The notes below the pieces were generated by a model. That model worked only from the letters and a program-made list of their open reading frames with translations, searched no databases and had not been told where the DNA came from. The position numbers were made by a program, and so were the translations under genes. Below, piece by piece: positions 1 to 10,460 of a DNA stretch of 64,000 bases. Origin of the DNA: Hymenopus coronatus (taxonomy: Eukaryota > Arthropoda > Insecta > Mantodea > Hymenopodidae). Location: positions 28,758,501 through 28,822,500 of the forward strand of contig CM060895.1 of the NCBI GenBank assembly GCA_030762935.1. Direction: 5' to 3'. Each line of letters opens with the position of its first letter. Position 1 is the first letter of the stretch.

Positions 1-620
1 TAATTTGTGTTGGGAGTTCATCAACTATTCACTTATATTCATTTATATGGAGCCAAGTTGACATATAAGAACAATGTTTAACTGGCAGTCCTACTAGAAT
101 CTTGCAAATGATTAGAAAATCTGGTAGCCTAGCTTCATTTTTTTCTTCTGAAGACCCCTGTCACTCATTCCACAAATGTTTCAGCTTAGACAGCTAAGTT
201 GCTATGTTTTGACTTTCTTTTCATTTAAACCAGAAAAACTGTATGCAAATATCATTCAGCTTACTTTCAATGATGATTCATGTAGTCAAGCACCCCTTTG
301 CATGTTTGCTTCTGTCATAGTGTTCATTAGTACCATTATAGCATTTGCATTTCTCTTTGTGTTGCTCAGCTGTTGCACTGTTAACTAAATTGACAAGGCC
401 AATCAAGATTCCCTTGGTGACCTCCAAAGGATAAATTGGGACTGAAATCCATAATAATATTTGTTTTAACAATTTTACCAAGCATTCTCTGAAATTAAAG
501 TTTCTTCCTACATATGAAGTTCAACAATAAAACTGTTTTTGGAGTAATTACTTAAGATCTAAAAAGTTTTCAAATTACCCTATTTGCTTAATTTCAATAC
601 AAATAAGTTCTTTCTTTTAT
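1..620. other. AT-rich stretch, no gene seen
   Basis: I find no exon, repeat or known protein fragment here. The short open frames are typical of AT-rich noncoding DNA. Because the fatty acid synthase exon at 7476 lies downstream on the + strand, this is probably intron of that gene, but the preceding exon was not found. Confidence 0.4.
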
Positions 621-649
621 TCTACTGTTAACACCCCCCAGGGTCTCGA

Positions 650-1942
650 TGCCATTGCTGGTCCTGTTAAATCCTGCGTTCGAGCTCGCAATGGTACACT
701 TCTTGTCGAAGCCAACTCCGCCTCGCAAGCTGCAAGGATACTTAAAGCCACCATGTTAGCCAGCTATCCAGTGAAGGTCGAGGTGCACAAGTCGCTGAAC
801 TCCTCCCGCGGTGTAGTAACAACCCGCGCGTTGGACGATTTGTCCATTGAGGAGATCCAAGAAAATCTTGCGACTCAGGGTGTCTCAGCTGTTTATCGGG
901 TACAACGTAAGATCAACGGTGAATTCCTGCCTACTCGTACCCTGTTTCTTACTTTTGATCGGGTTGATCTGCCTCAAAAGATTAGGGCAGGGTATGAAGC
1001 CATCGAAGTTAGGCCTTATATACCCAATCCGCTGAGGTGCTTTAAATGCCAACGTTTTGGTCACACTAGTGAGTTGTGTACCGGCAAGTCCACCTGCGTC
1101 CACTGCGGTGACATCTCCCACGATGGGGCTTGTGCTTCAGCTCCATCGTGTGTGAACTGTAACGGGGAACACCCATCTAGTTCCCGAGACTGCCCCCGTT
1201 TTGCAGAGGAACGAGCGATCCAGGAGATACGGGTGAAAGAGAAGGTGTCCTTCTTGGAAGCCCGGAAGCTCCTGCGACTCCGCCAACCCTCTGCCCCGAG
1301 GTCCGGTACCTATAGCTCAGTTGCAGCTAAACCGGTACCGCGTCGGGAAATCGCAACACAGACCGGCGATATGAACGGGGCTACAATTGCGGAAAAGGTT
1401 ATTTTAGCCCAAGCGCTGCACCTACACCCAAGTTGGTATCAACATCTGCCAAATCCGCCAGCTTACAGAATAGTCCTGCACACTTGTCACCGAAAGCCTC
1501 GACCTCGGGAACTAAAGCTGGTAAATTCACGACGTCTTCTGCCCCGGAAAAACAGTTTAAGACCAAGTATGTACGACAAGACTTCTTGAAAGAGAATGTG
1601 CAATCTATTACCAAGTCATCTAAGGGTAAGAAAAGTACACGCAACTCCACACGTGTATCCTCCTCTGAAGGGTCATCTGGGGAGGAGGGCGTGAATCGGC
1701 GACGGCCGTCTGCGCCGATCAGCACATCCAATCGGTTCGAACTTCTCGGACCGAAATTTGCTCTTGAAAAAGGGACCTCCCTTGTGGAGGAGATGGACCA
1801 GGAGGATTCTGCCGCCACTGCCAGAGGGACAGTGCGGAAACGGCAGGATCGTGCTCCTGAAAATAGTACTAGCCCAACGCCTAAGAAGAACAAATTGAAC
1901 CGACCAGCTAATCCCAATCTGCAGAAGCGTCTTTCGATTTGA
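650..1942 (+). pseudogene. LINE copy 1 ORF1, gag-like zinc-knuckle protein
   Basis: ORF1 encodes the RNA-binding chaperone that packages LINE RNA. The reading frame is open from about 650, upstream of the Met at 753, but the true N-terminus is missing: copies 2 and 3 begin with an extra 40-odd residues rich in Lys. Three Cys-rich knuckles follow at about 1036-1200 (CFKCQRFGHTSELC, CVHCGDISHDGAC, CVNCNGEHPSSSRDC), then a KVSFLEARKLL segment and a Ser/Lys-rich tail. Near 1405-1412 a small indel moves the frame; the tail continues in the frame open from 1433 to the TGA at 1940-1942. Comparison with copy 3 supports the shift, because its tail has the matching PSTSTSKS region in frame. Confidence 0.88.
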
Positions 1943-1964
1943 AACTTATCCCATAATATACCCA

Positions 1965-4900
1965 ATGGCTATCCTCCATTGGAACATACGCGGAATTCGA
2001 CCACATCGACCAGAGCTTGACTTGTTGCTACGCCAGCATGAACCCTTGGCTGTATGCTTACAAGAGACGAAGCTCCGTCCATAGGACACCGTTACCATCA
2101 GGCAGTACTCCTCCGTACGACGTGATTTATCCCCGGAGGACGGTGTCCCGGCACATGGGGGCACTATGATGCTTATTCGAGATGATATTTTTGCCAACTC
2201 CGTACCCATACAATCTGCAATCCAGTCCGTTGCTGTCAGCATTAAGCTACCCTCCGCTTTATTCACCATTTGCAGTATCTATTTGCCTCCATCTGCGGAC
2301 CTCTCGCAGAGCGACTTAGAACACCTCATTTCGCAGTTGCCACCACCCTTTTTATTGATAGGCGACGTGAATGCCCATCACCCTCTTTGGGGCTCTCCTC
2401 GGGCTTGTGCGAGAGGTACGCTACTTAAAGACTTCTTGGATAGTCAGAATCTTGCTCTCTTGAACACCGGAGAGCCCACCTTTCTTTCTGACGCATTTCA
2501 TAGTTTTTCACACATTGACATTGCAATTTGTTCCCCTCAGCTAGCAGTCACCTTATGCTGGAATATCATCTCGGATTTGCATTCTAGTGACCACTTTCCT
2601 TGTCGTATTAGTGTCTTGACACCCGTTGTATGTTCCACCCGTTTACCTAGTTGGCGCCTAGACCACGCCAGCTGGGAACTGTACTCCCACTTGGCTGAAT
2701 TTAGCTACGAAGAGCACGACTCTGTGAACCAATTGGTCGAACATCTCACAGGGACCATTCTTTCTGCTGCTGAGCAATCCATTCCGCGTTCGACTGGCTA
2801 CAGCCGTCGATTTCGGGTGCCTTGGTGGACCGATGACTGCCGGGATGCTATTCGCGCTCGCAGACGAGCTCTACGGGTTTTCCAGCGTTTTCCTACACTG
2901 GATAACCTAATACACTATAAACGGATGCGTGCACATTCTAGGCGGGTTATTAAGGATAGCAAAAAGATATCATGGAATAAATTCGTGGGTTCCTTTAATC
3001 GACATACACCTTCCTCTGTCGTATGGGATAAGTTAAGACGTGTGGCTGGGAAACCGAACCATATGCCCATCGCCGGTCTCAAAACACCTACCGGAGCTGT
3101 TGTTGATACATTTGACGTGGCGAATACTTTAGGCAGTGCTTTCGCTCAGGTGTCTAGCTCAGGCAATTATTCCCCTGAGTTTCTTACAGTTAAGAATCAG
3201 GTGGAATCTCAAGAATTCTCGTTTCTTTCTGGCAACCTTGAGGATTATAATCGCCTTTTCACCCTGGCAGAGCTAGACAATGCACTCTCCTCTTCACGAC
3301 ACTCAGCACCAGGTCCAGATGGTATCCACGTCCAAATGTTGCAACATCTCTCTCCTGATGGCAAAGATTTCCTACTCGAGGTCTATAATCGTGTCTGGGT
3401 TGATGGCATTTTTCCAGACAAGTGGCGGGAGGCCACCATCATACCCATTCTTAAACCTGGAAAGGACCGCCATCTTCCTTCCAGTTACCGTCCTATTTCC
3501 CTCACCAGTTGCGTGTGCAAGGTGATGGAACGCATGATCAATGGACGGTTGGCTGGAATCCCACAATCTTCTGACGAACATCCAGTGTGGCTTTCAACGA
3601 CGACGTTCAACTGCTGACCACCTTGTCTCTCTGTCAACTCAGATTATGGACGGGTTTCTTAAGAACAGCCCCACAGTTGGGATATTTTTTGACCTCGAGA
3701 AGGCCTACGACACGTGTTGGCGGGCGGGAATATTGCGTTCTCTGCACAACTGGAATATACGTGGACGCCTACCGTTGGTCATTCAGGAGTTTATGCGGGA
3801 CCGCGTTTTTCGAGTGAGGGTGGGCTCGGTTTTTTCTAACCATTTTATTCAAGAGAACGGAGTGCCGCAGGGCTCGGTACTCAGCGTGACTCTATTTGCT
3901 ATTACGATAAATTCCATATCACTATGCGTGCCTCAAGGTGTCTCTTCCTGTTTATTCGTGGACGACTTTGCCATCTTCTGTACTTCTCAGCGTACACCGT
4001 TTTTGGAACGCCGTCTCCAGCGGTGTTTGGACAATCTCTATGCTTGGAGCTCGAAACACGATTGAGAACACAGTCTGCGTTAACTTCTGGCGCCGTAAGT
4101 GGCAAATGCCGCCGTCTCTTCGACTTGGGCCAGATTTACTTCCTTTCGCAGACGAGGCGAGATTTCTTGGTTTGATCTTCGATCGGAAACTTTGTTGGGC
4201 ACCACAAATAGCACAGCTTAGAGCACGATGTGACCGTTCTCTAAATCTTTTACGGATACTAAGTGGCAAATCTTGGGGTGCGGATCGGACGGCATTGCTC
4301 CGTCTTTATCGTGCTGTGATTCGTTCGAAGTTGGACTATGGCAGCATTGTGTATTCTTCAGCTCGACCTTCAGTGCTCAGAAGGTTAGACACAGTCCATA
4401 ACCAGGGCATCCGTGTGGCCGTTGGAGCTTTTCCAACGAGCCCAGTTGTTAGCCTCTACGCCGAATCGGTAGAACCTCCTCTGCGTTGTCGGCGTGATGT
4501 CCTGCTTGCTAATTATGGCTGTGGGCTGAAGTGTATGCCTGGGCATCCAACTTATCACGCGTTTTTCTCCCCTGAGCTGCACGAGCGATACTGCCTCCGC
4601 TCTCTGAGCCCCAGGCCAGCAGGTTTTCGTTTCCGTGAGCTTCTACGCCAGCACCATGTTGACATTCCTTGGCTGTTATCCAAGGGAGAGAGTATACACC
4701 CCCCTTGGTTACGCGCTACCTCCCATGTCGATCTCGGGATGACGCTCTACGGGAAATCTGTTACGCCTCTTGATAGTATTCGTCGTTGCTTTTTAGAATT
4801 TTTATCCAAATACAGTGGCCGTATTTGTATTTACACCGATGGTAGTAAGAGCCCCGACGGTGTTGGATGTGCCTTTGTCACTGGCACCGCAACTTCTACT

Positions 4901-5619
4901 TACGGTTTGCCTAGTTGCACATCTATATATTCTGCCGAGCTATATGCTATTTATCAAGCCCTTCTGTATACTCGACGTCGAAAATTAGGTGACTGCCTTA
5001 TTCTTAGTGCCCTTCAGAGCATTCGTGAGCTGTACAATTACCATCCTTTGGTGCAGCGCATCCAGGACGTTCTCCACATTTTGCACGCTTCTGGTTTTAA
5101 TGTGGAGTGCGCATGGATTCCTGGACACGTTGGCTTGCCAGGGACTGACACGGCGGATTTGGCAGCGAAATCGGCAGTCACAGCGCCCAGTGTTACGATT
5201 ACCCATTCAACAGCAGAAGATTTTAGAGTGGCTGTACGGAGAGCCGTTTTTTCGACTTGGCATGCGGAGTGGTCGGCTCTCCGTGGTAATAAGCTGCGAG
5301 AGGTGAAGGACCTCCCTGTAACTGGGTAACCTCCTCTCGTTTATTCCGCCGGGAGGAGGTAGTACTAGCTCGGCTAAGAATTGGCCACTGTATTTTTACT
5401 CACAGTTACCTTTTTAAACGTGAACCTGCTCCTATCTGTGTGCTCTGTGGGGAGGCACAGACAGTTCGTCATATGTTGCTGGAATGTGGTCACCTGGCAC
5501 ACATTCGGTCATCTATGGGCATACCGGCCTCTCTTGCTAAGGTCCTGGCAGATGACCCAAGAGCAGTGGACAGGGTTTTTAAATTTTTAGCAAAAGTTTC
5601 TTTTACCTTGACGTTTTAG
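1965..5619 (+). pseudogene. LINE copy 1 ORF2: endonuclease, reverse transcriptase, RNase H
   Basis: ORF2 starts at the ATG at 1965 (MAILHWNIRGIRP, the usual start of an apurinic-type endonuclease). TAG at 2082-2084 interrupts it. Endonuclease motifs are GDVNAHHPLWGS near 2360 and SDLHSSDHFP near 2575. The reverse transcriptase runs from about 3280 (APGPDGI, SSYRPISL, FFDLEKAYD, GVPQGSVLS) with the active site FVDD near 3955. The RNase H starts near 4830 (IYTDGSKS) and has the AEL and IPGHVG motifs. A C-terminal CVLCGE..HMLLEC knuckle lies near 5440. Frameshifts fall near 3545-3556 (about 5 bases lost relative to copy 2), near 4050 and near 5315; the frame ends at TAG 5617-5619. A 12-base in-frame loss near 5008 removes the third RNase H Asp. 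Confidence 0.9.
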
Positions 5620-5754
5620 TGTGATAGCAGTTTTTTTTTAAACTCTTTTAATTTTAATGTGTTGATTTTAGATGGAGTTTTATATCCAGCTCTGTTTAGA
5701 GGGCTGGACCGTTCTGTTACTTCCGTTTCAACTGTGTTAGCTCTTTTACTTGTG

Positions 5755-5760
<6 letters not shown>

Positions 5761-5800
<40 letters not shown>
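5761..5800 (+). repeat. Poly-T tract inside LINE 3' UTR
   Basis: A run of 40 T sits inside the 3' UTR of LINE copy 1, upstream of the terminal hairpin. Copy 3 has only short T runs at the equivalent place, so the tract probably expanded after insertion. Confidence 0.9.
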
Positions 5801-5829
5801 CTTACTGCCTATTGCCAAGTTTTAATCAT

Positions 5830-5864
5830 AAGGGCGCTTATGACCTCGGCAGTTGAGCGCCCTT
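5830..5864 (+). promoter_or_regulatory. 3'-terminal RNA hairpin of the LINE
   Basis: AAGGGCGC (5830-5837) pairs perfectly with GCGCCCTT (5857-5864) around a 19-base loop containing ATGACCTCGGCAGTTGA. Related hairpins occur at the 3' ends at 45022-45053 and 57202-57236, with the loop largely conserved and the stem changed in both arms. By analogy with other LINEs it may be the structure the reverse transcriptase recognises when priming. That role is inferred. Confidence 0.7.
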
Positions 5865-6025
5865 AAACACCATTATCATCATCTACTGTTAACAATTAAA
5901 TACTGCTTAGGTGTTAAAACAAAATGAGGTATTATAGGAATCAATTATATGAATGTAGCAATCAATGATTAGTATAATTCAATTCTAATTGGTCTCTAAG
6001 TGCTTTACAGCCTGAAAAACATTTA

Positions 6026-6480
6026 TATTATTGTATAGGTAGAGTCAGACAGAAAAACTCAATGCCATAGCCAGGATTTGAACCACAGATCTTCCAGTCT
6101 GTAGCTTGTTGCTCAAACCACTGAGCATGTCATTAAAATTCTCAACTGGCTTGCACATTTCCCAGTAAACCACAAGGAGATCTCAAATTATTTTGAGATA
6201 ACATATCGCAATGGTACCTTACATTGTCATAAATACTTTAAGTCCAAGGCTTCATTGTTTAGTCAACTATTAGCTCAATTAGTGTTAATGTAATTGTTTT
6301 TTCGCACAAGCCATATTGTAGGAGTGGAGTTGGATAGGTAGAGTCAGACTGAAAAATTAAAAATCATAGCCAGGATTCATTGCAATTGGCTAGGGACTGA
6401 AAGATCTGTGGTTCAAATCCTTACTATGGCATTGAAATTTTCAGTCTGACCTTACGTGTCCAACTCCTCTCCTACACGAG
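6026..6480. repeat. Two tRNA-like SINE fragments in inverted arrangement
   Basis: Read on the - strand, 6026-6150 has a tRNA-like head (GCTCAGTGGTTTGAGCA as box A region, GGTTCAAATCC as box B) followed by a GGCATTGAG..TCTGACTC tail. A second, rearranged copy at 6316-6475 has its two ends inverted to each other (AGTCAGACTGAAAA and TTTTCAGTCTGAC) around a + strand box B (GGTTCAAATCC). This is a second SINE family, unrelated to the CCCTCCGTGG family elsewhere in the window. Confidence 0.55.
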
Positions 6481-6512
6481 GCTTGTTTGAAAAAAAAAAT
6501 TAAGTTAACATC

Positions 6513-6583
6513 ACCACCACCACCGCTGCTGCGCCACCACCACCACCTCTGCTATTGTAGCTGCAACCACCACCACCATTATC
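6513..6583 (+). repeat. Imperfect CCA trinucleotide repeat
   Basis: Runs of ACC/CCA interrupted by GCTGCTG and CTGCTAT. No open frame with a recognisable protein uses it. The rest of 6584-7475 shows no gene or repeat that I can name. Confidence 0.7.
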
Positions 6584-7475
6584 ATTAGAGAATGATTGTT
6601 GCTTGAATTGCATGCTGTAACTTGATCTTTTGATGACCTTATTTATCAGTTTATTACTAATTCCATTTTCTTACTGATCGGTTTGGTGACAATTTATTAC
6701 AAATATGTTGGCGAGCTAATTGAGATTCCTTTTAGTATTACTCACTGTAATAGGTATTATTACGTCTCAGGATCGTATCTGCGAGGGAGATAATGCATTA
6801 CAGGTAATATAATACTTGTAAATGTTACTCTGGCTTCACTGGTAATATATTCTTATATGTTCTTCAATATCACTGAAGAAATAACAAAGATGAGCATGTA
6901 GCTCTTATATAGGCTTGAAACTTATTCTACATGTTTTTCCTTATTAAACATTCCTTGAGGAAGTACATAATACAGACTGCCTTTTATTTATAAATGAATT
7001 ACTTTTGGTATATATAATATTTATTTCATAAGCTATTTGCACTTAGTGAATATTTAAATATGGGTATACAATGCTTGGGGATGCAGTATACTAGAAAGCA
7101 CAACTTCCTCTTTCATGCACATAGCAATGCAATTATTGTTGAATTTTTTTAAATAATTATACTTAAAATACCCATTAAATTCAATATGATGATATTCACA
7201 GAACAAGCTAATTACTTTCAGTAATTAATTTTTCCTTTACCACATAATCAATAAATCAATATGGCATCAATTTCCTTCCATTAACAAAAAATAAACACTT
7301 GATATGAAAATGCTTGGCTTCCATATATTAAAGTCTCAAGTTGCATTTCTCTTGGTTTTATAATTTTACTGTTCTCTTAATTATTTTAACTCATTTTCAC
7401 ATACGCTTCACTCATTGCATGTGCAAAGAGATAATTAAACATATTAATGATACAGTTATGATTACCTCTTTGCAG

Positions 7476-7745
7476 CTCATACAAAGTCACCTAGAACATG
7501 GCAAACCATTTGCTCTGTTAGGACATTCTTATGGAGGTATTATAGCAATGGAACTTGTTCACATATTAGAGGCACAGGGAAGAGAGGGACAATTGTTCCT
7601 CATTGACAGTGCTCCAGATTTTATTCATTTGCTCACAAGACAAGCCTTAGGTACTGATAATCAAGATGAAATTCAAATCAAACTTCTCTGCCATTGTTTA
7701 AGACACATACATCTGAAGGAAGCAACAGCAGCAAATTTTGAAAAG
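7476..7745 (+). CDS. FASN: Fatty acid synthase, thioesterase exon with nucleophile serine
   Basis: The exon encodes 90 residues of the C-terminal thioesterase of animal fatty acid synthase, which releases the finished fatty acid from the acyl carrier domain in the cytosol. It reads LIQSHLEHGKPFALLGHSYG at its start; GHSYGG is the GxSxG elbow holding the catalytic Ser, and LFLIDSAPDF matches the strand that carries the catalytic Asp. The acceptor is a pyrimidine run ending TTTGCAG (7469-7475) and the donor is AAG/GTATGA after 7745; both boundaries are phase 0. An in-frame ATG upstream at 7341 is not used because it lies before the acceptor. The exon continues directly into the one at 23445 when compared with the vertebrate domain. 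I did not find the preceding exon in the window. Confidence 0.85.
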
Positions 7746-8492
7746 GTATGAATCAATAATTTCAGAATTTATTAAGTTCTGTCTCATTGTGCATGAACAA
7801 TTCTTTATGTAGCAGGAGATTGCACACTTGTGCTTAATGGTCTCTAAATTTTGCAAAAATCCTCTACATATTAATAATATAGTATCCAATAATGTAATGT
7901 AGAGCTCTGATTTTTGATATTTGCACCACTTTCTCTATCTGTTAGCAGTTCACAGGTATGAAATATTCATTGACTGCATGTATGAAATCATGGTCAGAAG
8001 TGTTCATTATATTAGCTACCTGTTGTGCTACCCTCCACTCTCTCACTATACAAAGGACAATTACTTTGTACTGACAATCTATTAAGGCAGCCTATACACA
8101 TTGTATTTATTAAAGAAATGATAATTTACAGGTATCCCTGGTAAACTGTGGGGACTATTTATTTAATAATTGTTATTTATGTATTTTATGTTAATCACAA
8201 TACAAATTCATCCAGAAATGGCTTCAAATTAAACAATGTGAACTTATTTTCTCGTATAATAAGTAAACAAAACAATTATCACAATTCAGTTTTTTTACTA
8301 AACGAAATGCACACTCTCAAATCTTATTTCCATTTGATGTGTTTCATTTTGTAAAATACAAATACATATTTGTGAATATTTAAAAGAGTGGCAATTCCTA
8401 TGACAAAAATTTGATAAAAATTCTATATTTTAATGAGACCTGTACATTTCTCTGCAGTGACACCTTATTTATCTCTTATGGTTTTGAAGTTA

Positions 8493-9982
8493 CGAGGGCT
8501 GGGGTAAAAGTCATGCCAACTAGTTTTTTCTTGTAGATATATGAACGGATCACAAACGTATGTGTGTTGTGTGGAAGTTCTGCAGGCATAGTGTGTATGC
8601 AGAACAACAGATGGCTCTGTGATAGCTGATAGTAGTACAGTGAGGGCTGTGAAATCAGTCAGTTGGTGAGTGTCGTGTGAGATGGAAGTAACCTGTGTTG
8701 AGCAGCATGCTTACATTAAAATAAGCGCTCTCTGAGGGAGAAATGCAATGGAATGTCAAAGTGAATTAGTGGAAGCCCTTGGGAATAATGCCCTACCATA
8801 CCATACAGTAGTACGGAGGGTAGGAAAGTTTCAGAAAGGATGTGTATCAACCAGTGATGAGCAGCGTTCAGGACACCTGTCAGTGTGCAGACCGATGTGG
8901 CACATGCCGACATTGAGCAGCCTCTGGATGAAGTCAGATGATGGACGTTACTGGAGTTAGAGAGGGCAAGTGGCATCGAGAAATGCACCGTCCATAATAT
9001 TGCATAATGAGCTGCAACTATGCAAAATTGCATCACGGTGGGTACCACATGCACTGATGGAAGTTCAAAGGTGGGTGTGCTATGCAATATGCTCTGACCA
9101 CCTTGCATGCTGGCAACAGGACGGCGACCGATTCTTGCCACAAATAATCACCATTTATGAATTTTGAGCCAGAGTATACGAACTAGAACTGAAATGTTAG
9201 TCTGCAGAGTGGCAACATACTGGATCACCAAGGAGGCAGAAGTTCTGTCAGAATCCATCCCCAGTCAAATTGATGGTGACAGTCGCATATGATGTGAGGG
9301 GTGTCATTGTTTGCCACTTTGTTCCACATGACAGAACAGTGACCACAAAGTACTGCAGGAACTTCCTGGTTGCAACAAGTATGAACTGTCATTCAGGAGA
9401 AATGTCCGGATCTTGTGGACATTGCAGTAATTCTGCACGACAATGCAAAACCACAAAGCAGAGTGTGTAGGGCAGCTACTGTGATGTTAGGGATGGGAAG
9501 AATTGGAGCACCCACCGTACTCTCCTGACATTTTGCCCTGTGACTTTGATCTCATTCGAAAGATTAAGGAACCACTATGTGGTAGGCGGTTTGCAACACG
9601 AGAGGACATTGCTAATGCTGTGCACAAACAGATGACCCAATTCACACATGCTGCAGCAATGCTGCGGCAGATGGTGTTCAGCGCCTCCCACATCGCTGGC
9701 AGTGTGTGGTGACAGTAGCAGGGTACTAATTTGAGGGTCTTTAGGACCAGGTTTGTTATGTTAACTGTATGTGTACTGTGTTATCTTCTTTTGTATCGTG
9801 AAGGCCATATTGCCCTGTATACTATCGTAATAAATTAGTGTGTTATGATATTCAGTGCTATTCATTGTTCACACATGTAGTAGTTAACACCTTGTTCTTT
9901 CGTCTGTATATGTCACATTTTCCAATTGGACTGGTGTCTTCAAGAAAATAAATGGTTGCCATGACTTTTGCCACAACCCACG
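8493..9982 (+). mobile_element. Mariner transposon, full length, inactive
   Basis: Inverted ends CGAGGGCTGGGGTAAAAGTC at 8493 and the complement of GACTTTTGCCACAACCCACG ending at 9982 are about 75% alike, and each is flanked by TA (8491-8492, 9983-9984). The length of about 1.49 kb and a single transposase frame fit an uninterrupted mariner. It lies inside the fatty acid synthase intron, in the same orientation as the gene. Confidence 0.88.
8682..9744 (+). pseudogene. Mariner transposase, decayed
   Basis: The coding region starts with MEVTCVEQHAYIK at 8682 and has the helix-turn-helix part near 8750-8960 (SELVEALGNNALPYHTVVRR, STSDEQRSG). The second catalytic Asp is in LHDNAKP near 9435 and the third in YSPDILPCDFDL near 9520-9560. 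The C-terminal part (GRRFATREDIANAV) is open in the frame from 9503. At least four frame changes and stops break the gene, for example after 8960, near 9165 and near 9467. The end is placed at a TAG at 9742-9744, after a FEGL ending that I associate with this subfamily from memory. Confidence 0.85.
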
Positions 9983-10460
9983 TATATAAAACTCATTGAG
10001 AATAAAAAGAATATCACAGGCTAAGTATATAAAGTTCAAAATGTAAGTTTTATTGAGCAAGGCGTGGCATCCCTGAATAACATCTGACTCAAGTATGAGG
10101 TTATCTGACTTTTTGCTGTCAAACTATGCTAAGCATTGCCTACATATACACACCATTTTTCAGAAATGTTTTAGGTTTTTTATTTAGGGATTCTCAAAAT
10201 GCATTTTTCTGCGAATCATCAGTTTTGAATTTTTAACCAAAATGCAGTGCTACTACTTCACAAAATTCTAAAACTAAAAGAAAGTAAATCTAAGGTAAAC
10301 TTTCAGTACTATATCTACAGTGAAGTAGATAAAAAAACCTGTAATGTACTGCAAAAAAAGTATAGTTTCACATCTTCATTGGTTTATATAATTGTCAGTT
10401 AATGAAATAAGAGGGAAAGTCAAAGGAAAACTGCATTAAAAGTATAGTGGGAAAAAATAA

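Larger units (their letters stand above)
634..5881 (+). mobile_element. I-type non-LTR retrotransposon (LINE), copy 1, 5' truncated
   Basis: The element has a gag-like ORF1 with zinc knuckles and an ORF2 with endonuclease, reverse transcriptase and RNase H, then a 3' UTR ending in a hairpin and a short ATC tail. It is flanked by a perfect 13-bp target duplication, TCTACTGTTAACA, at 621-633 and 5882-5894. Homology to the other two copies starts only near 650, inside ORF1, so the copy is 5' truncated; a CCCCCCA stretch at 634-640 sits between the duplication and the homology. The RNase H domain and the ATC tail point to the I group of LINEs. It is GC-richer than the flanks and has the fewest lesions of the three copies, so it is the youngest. 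It carries one in-frame stop, several frameshifts and a damaged RNase H, so it is dead. Confidence 0.93.

Noticed and set aside
176..388. 70-residue hydrophobic open frame near the left edge
   Set aside because: Composition is typical of AT-rich noncoding DNA; there are no splice sites or known motifs to support it.
1399..1965. 188-residue - strand open frame
   Set aside because: It is antisense to the Ser/Lys-rich tail of LINE ORF1, which explains its length.
5659..5856. Open frame with a poly-Phe run
   Set aside because: It is a translated poly-T tract in the LINE 3' UTR.
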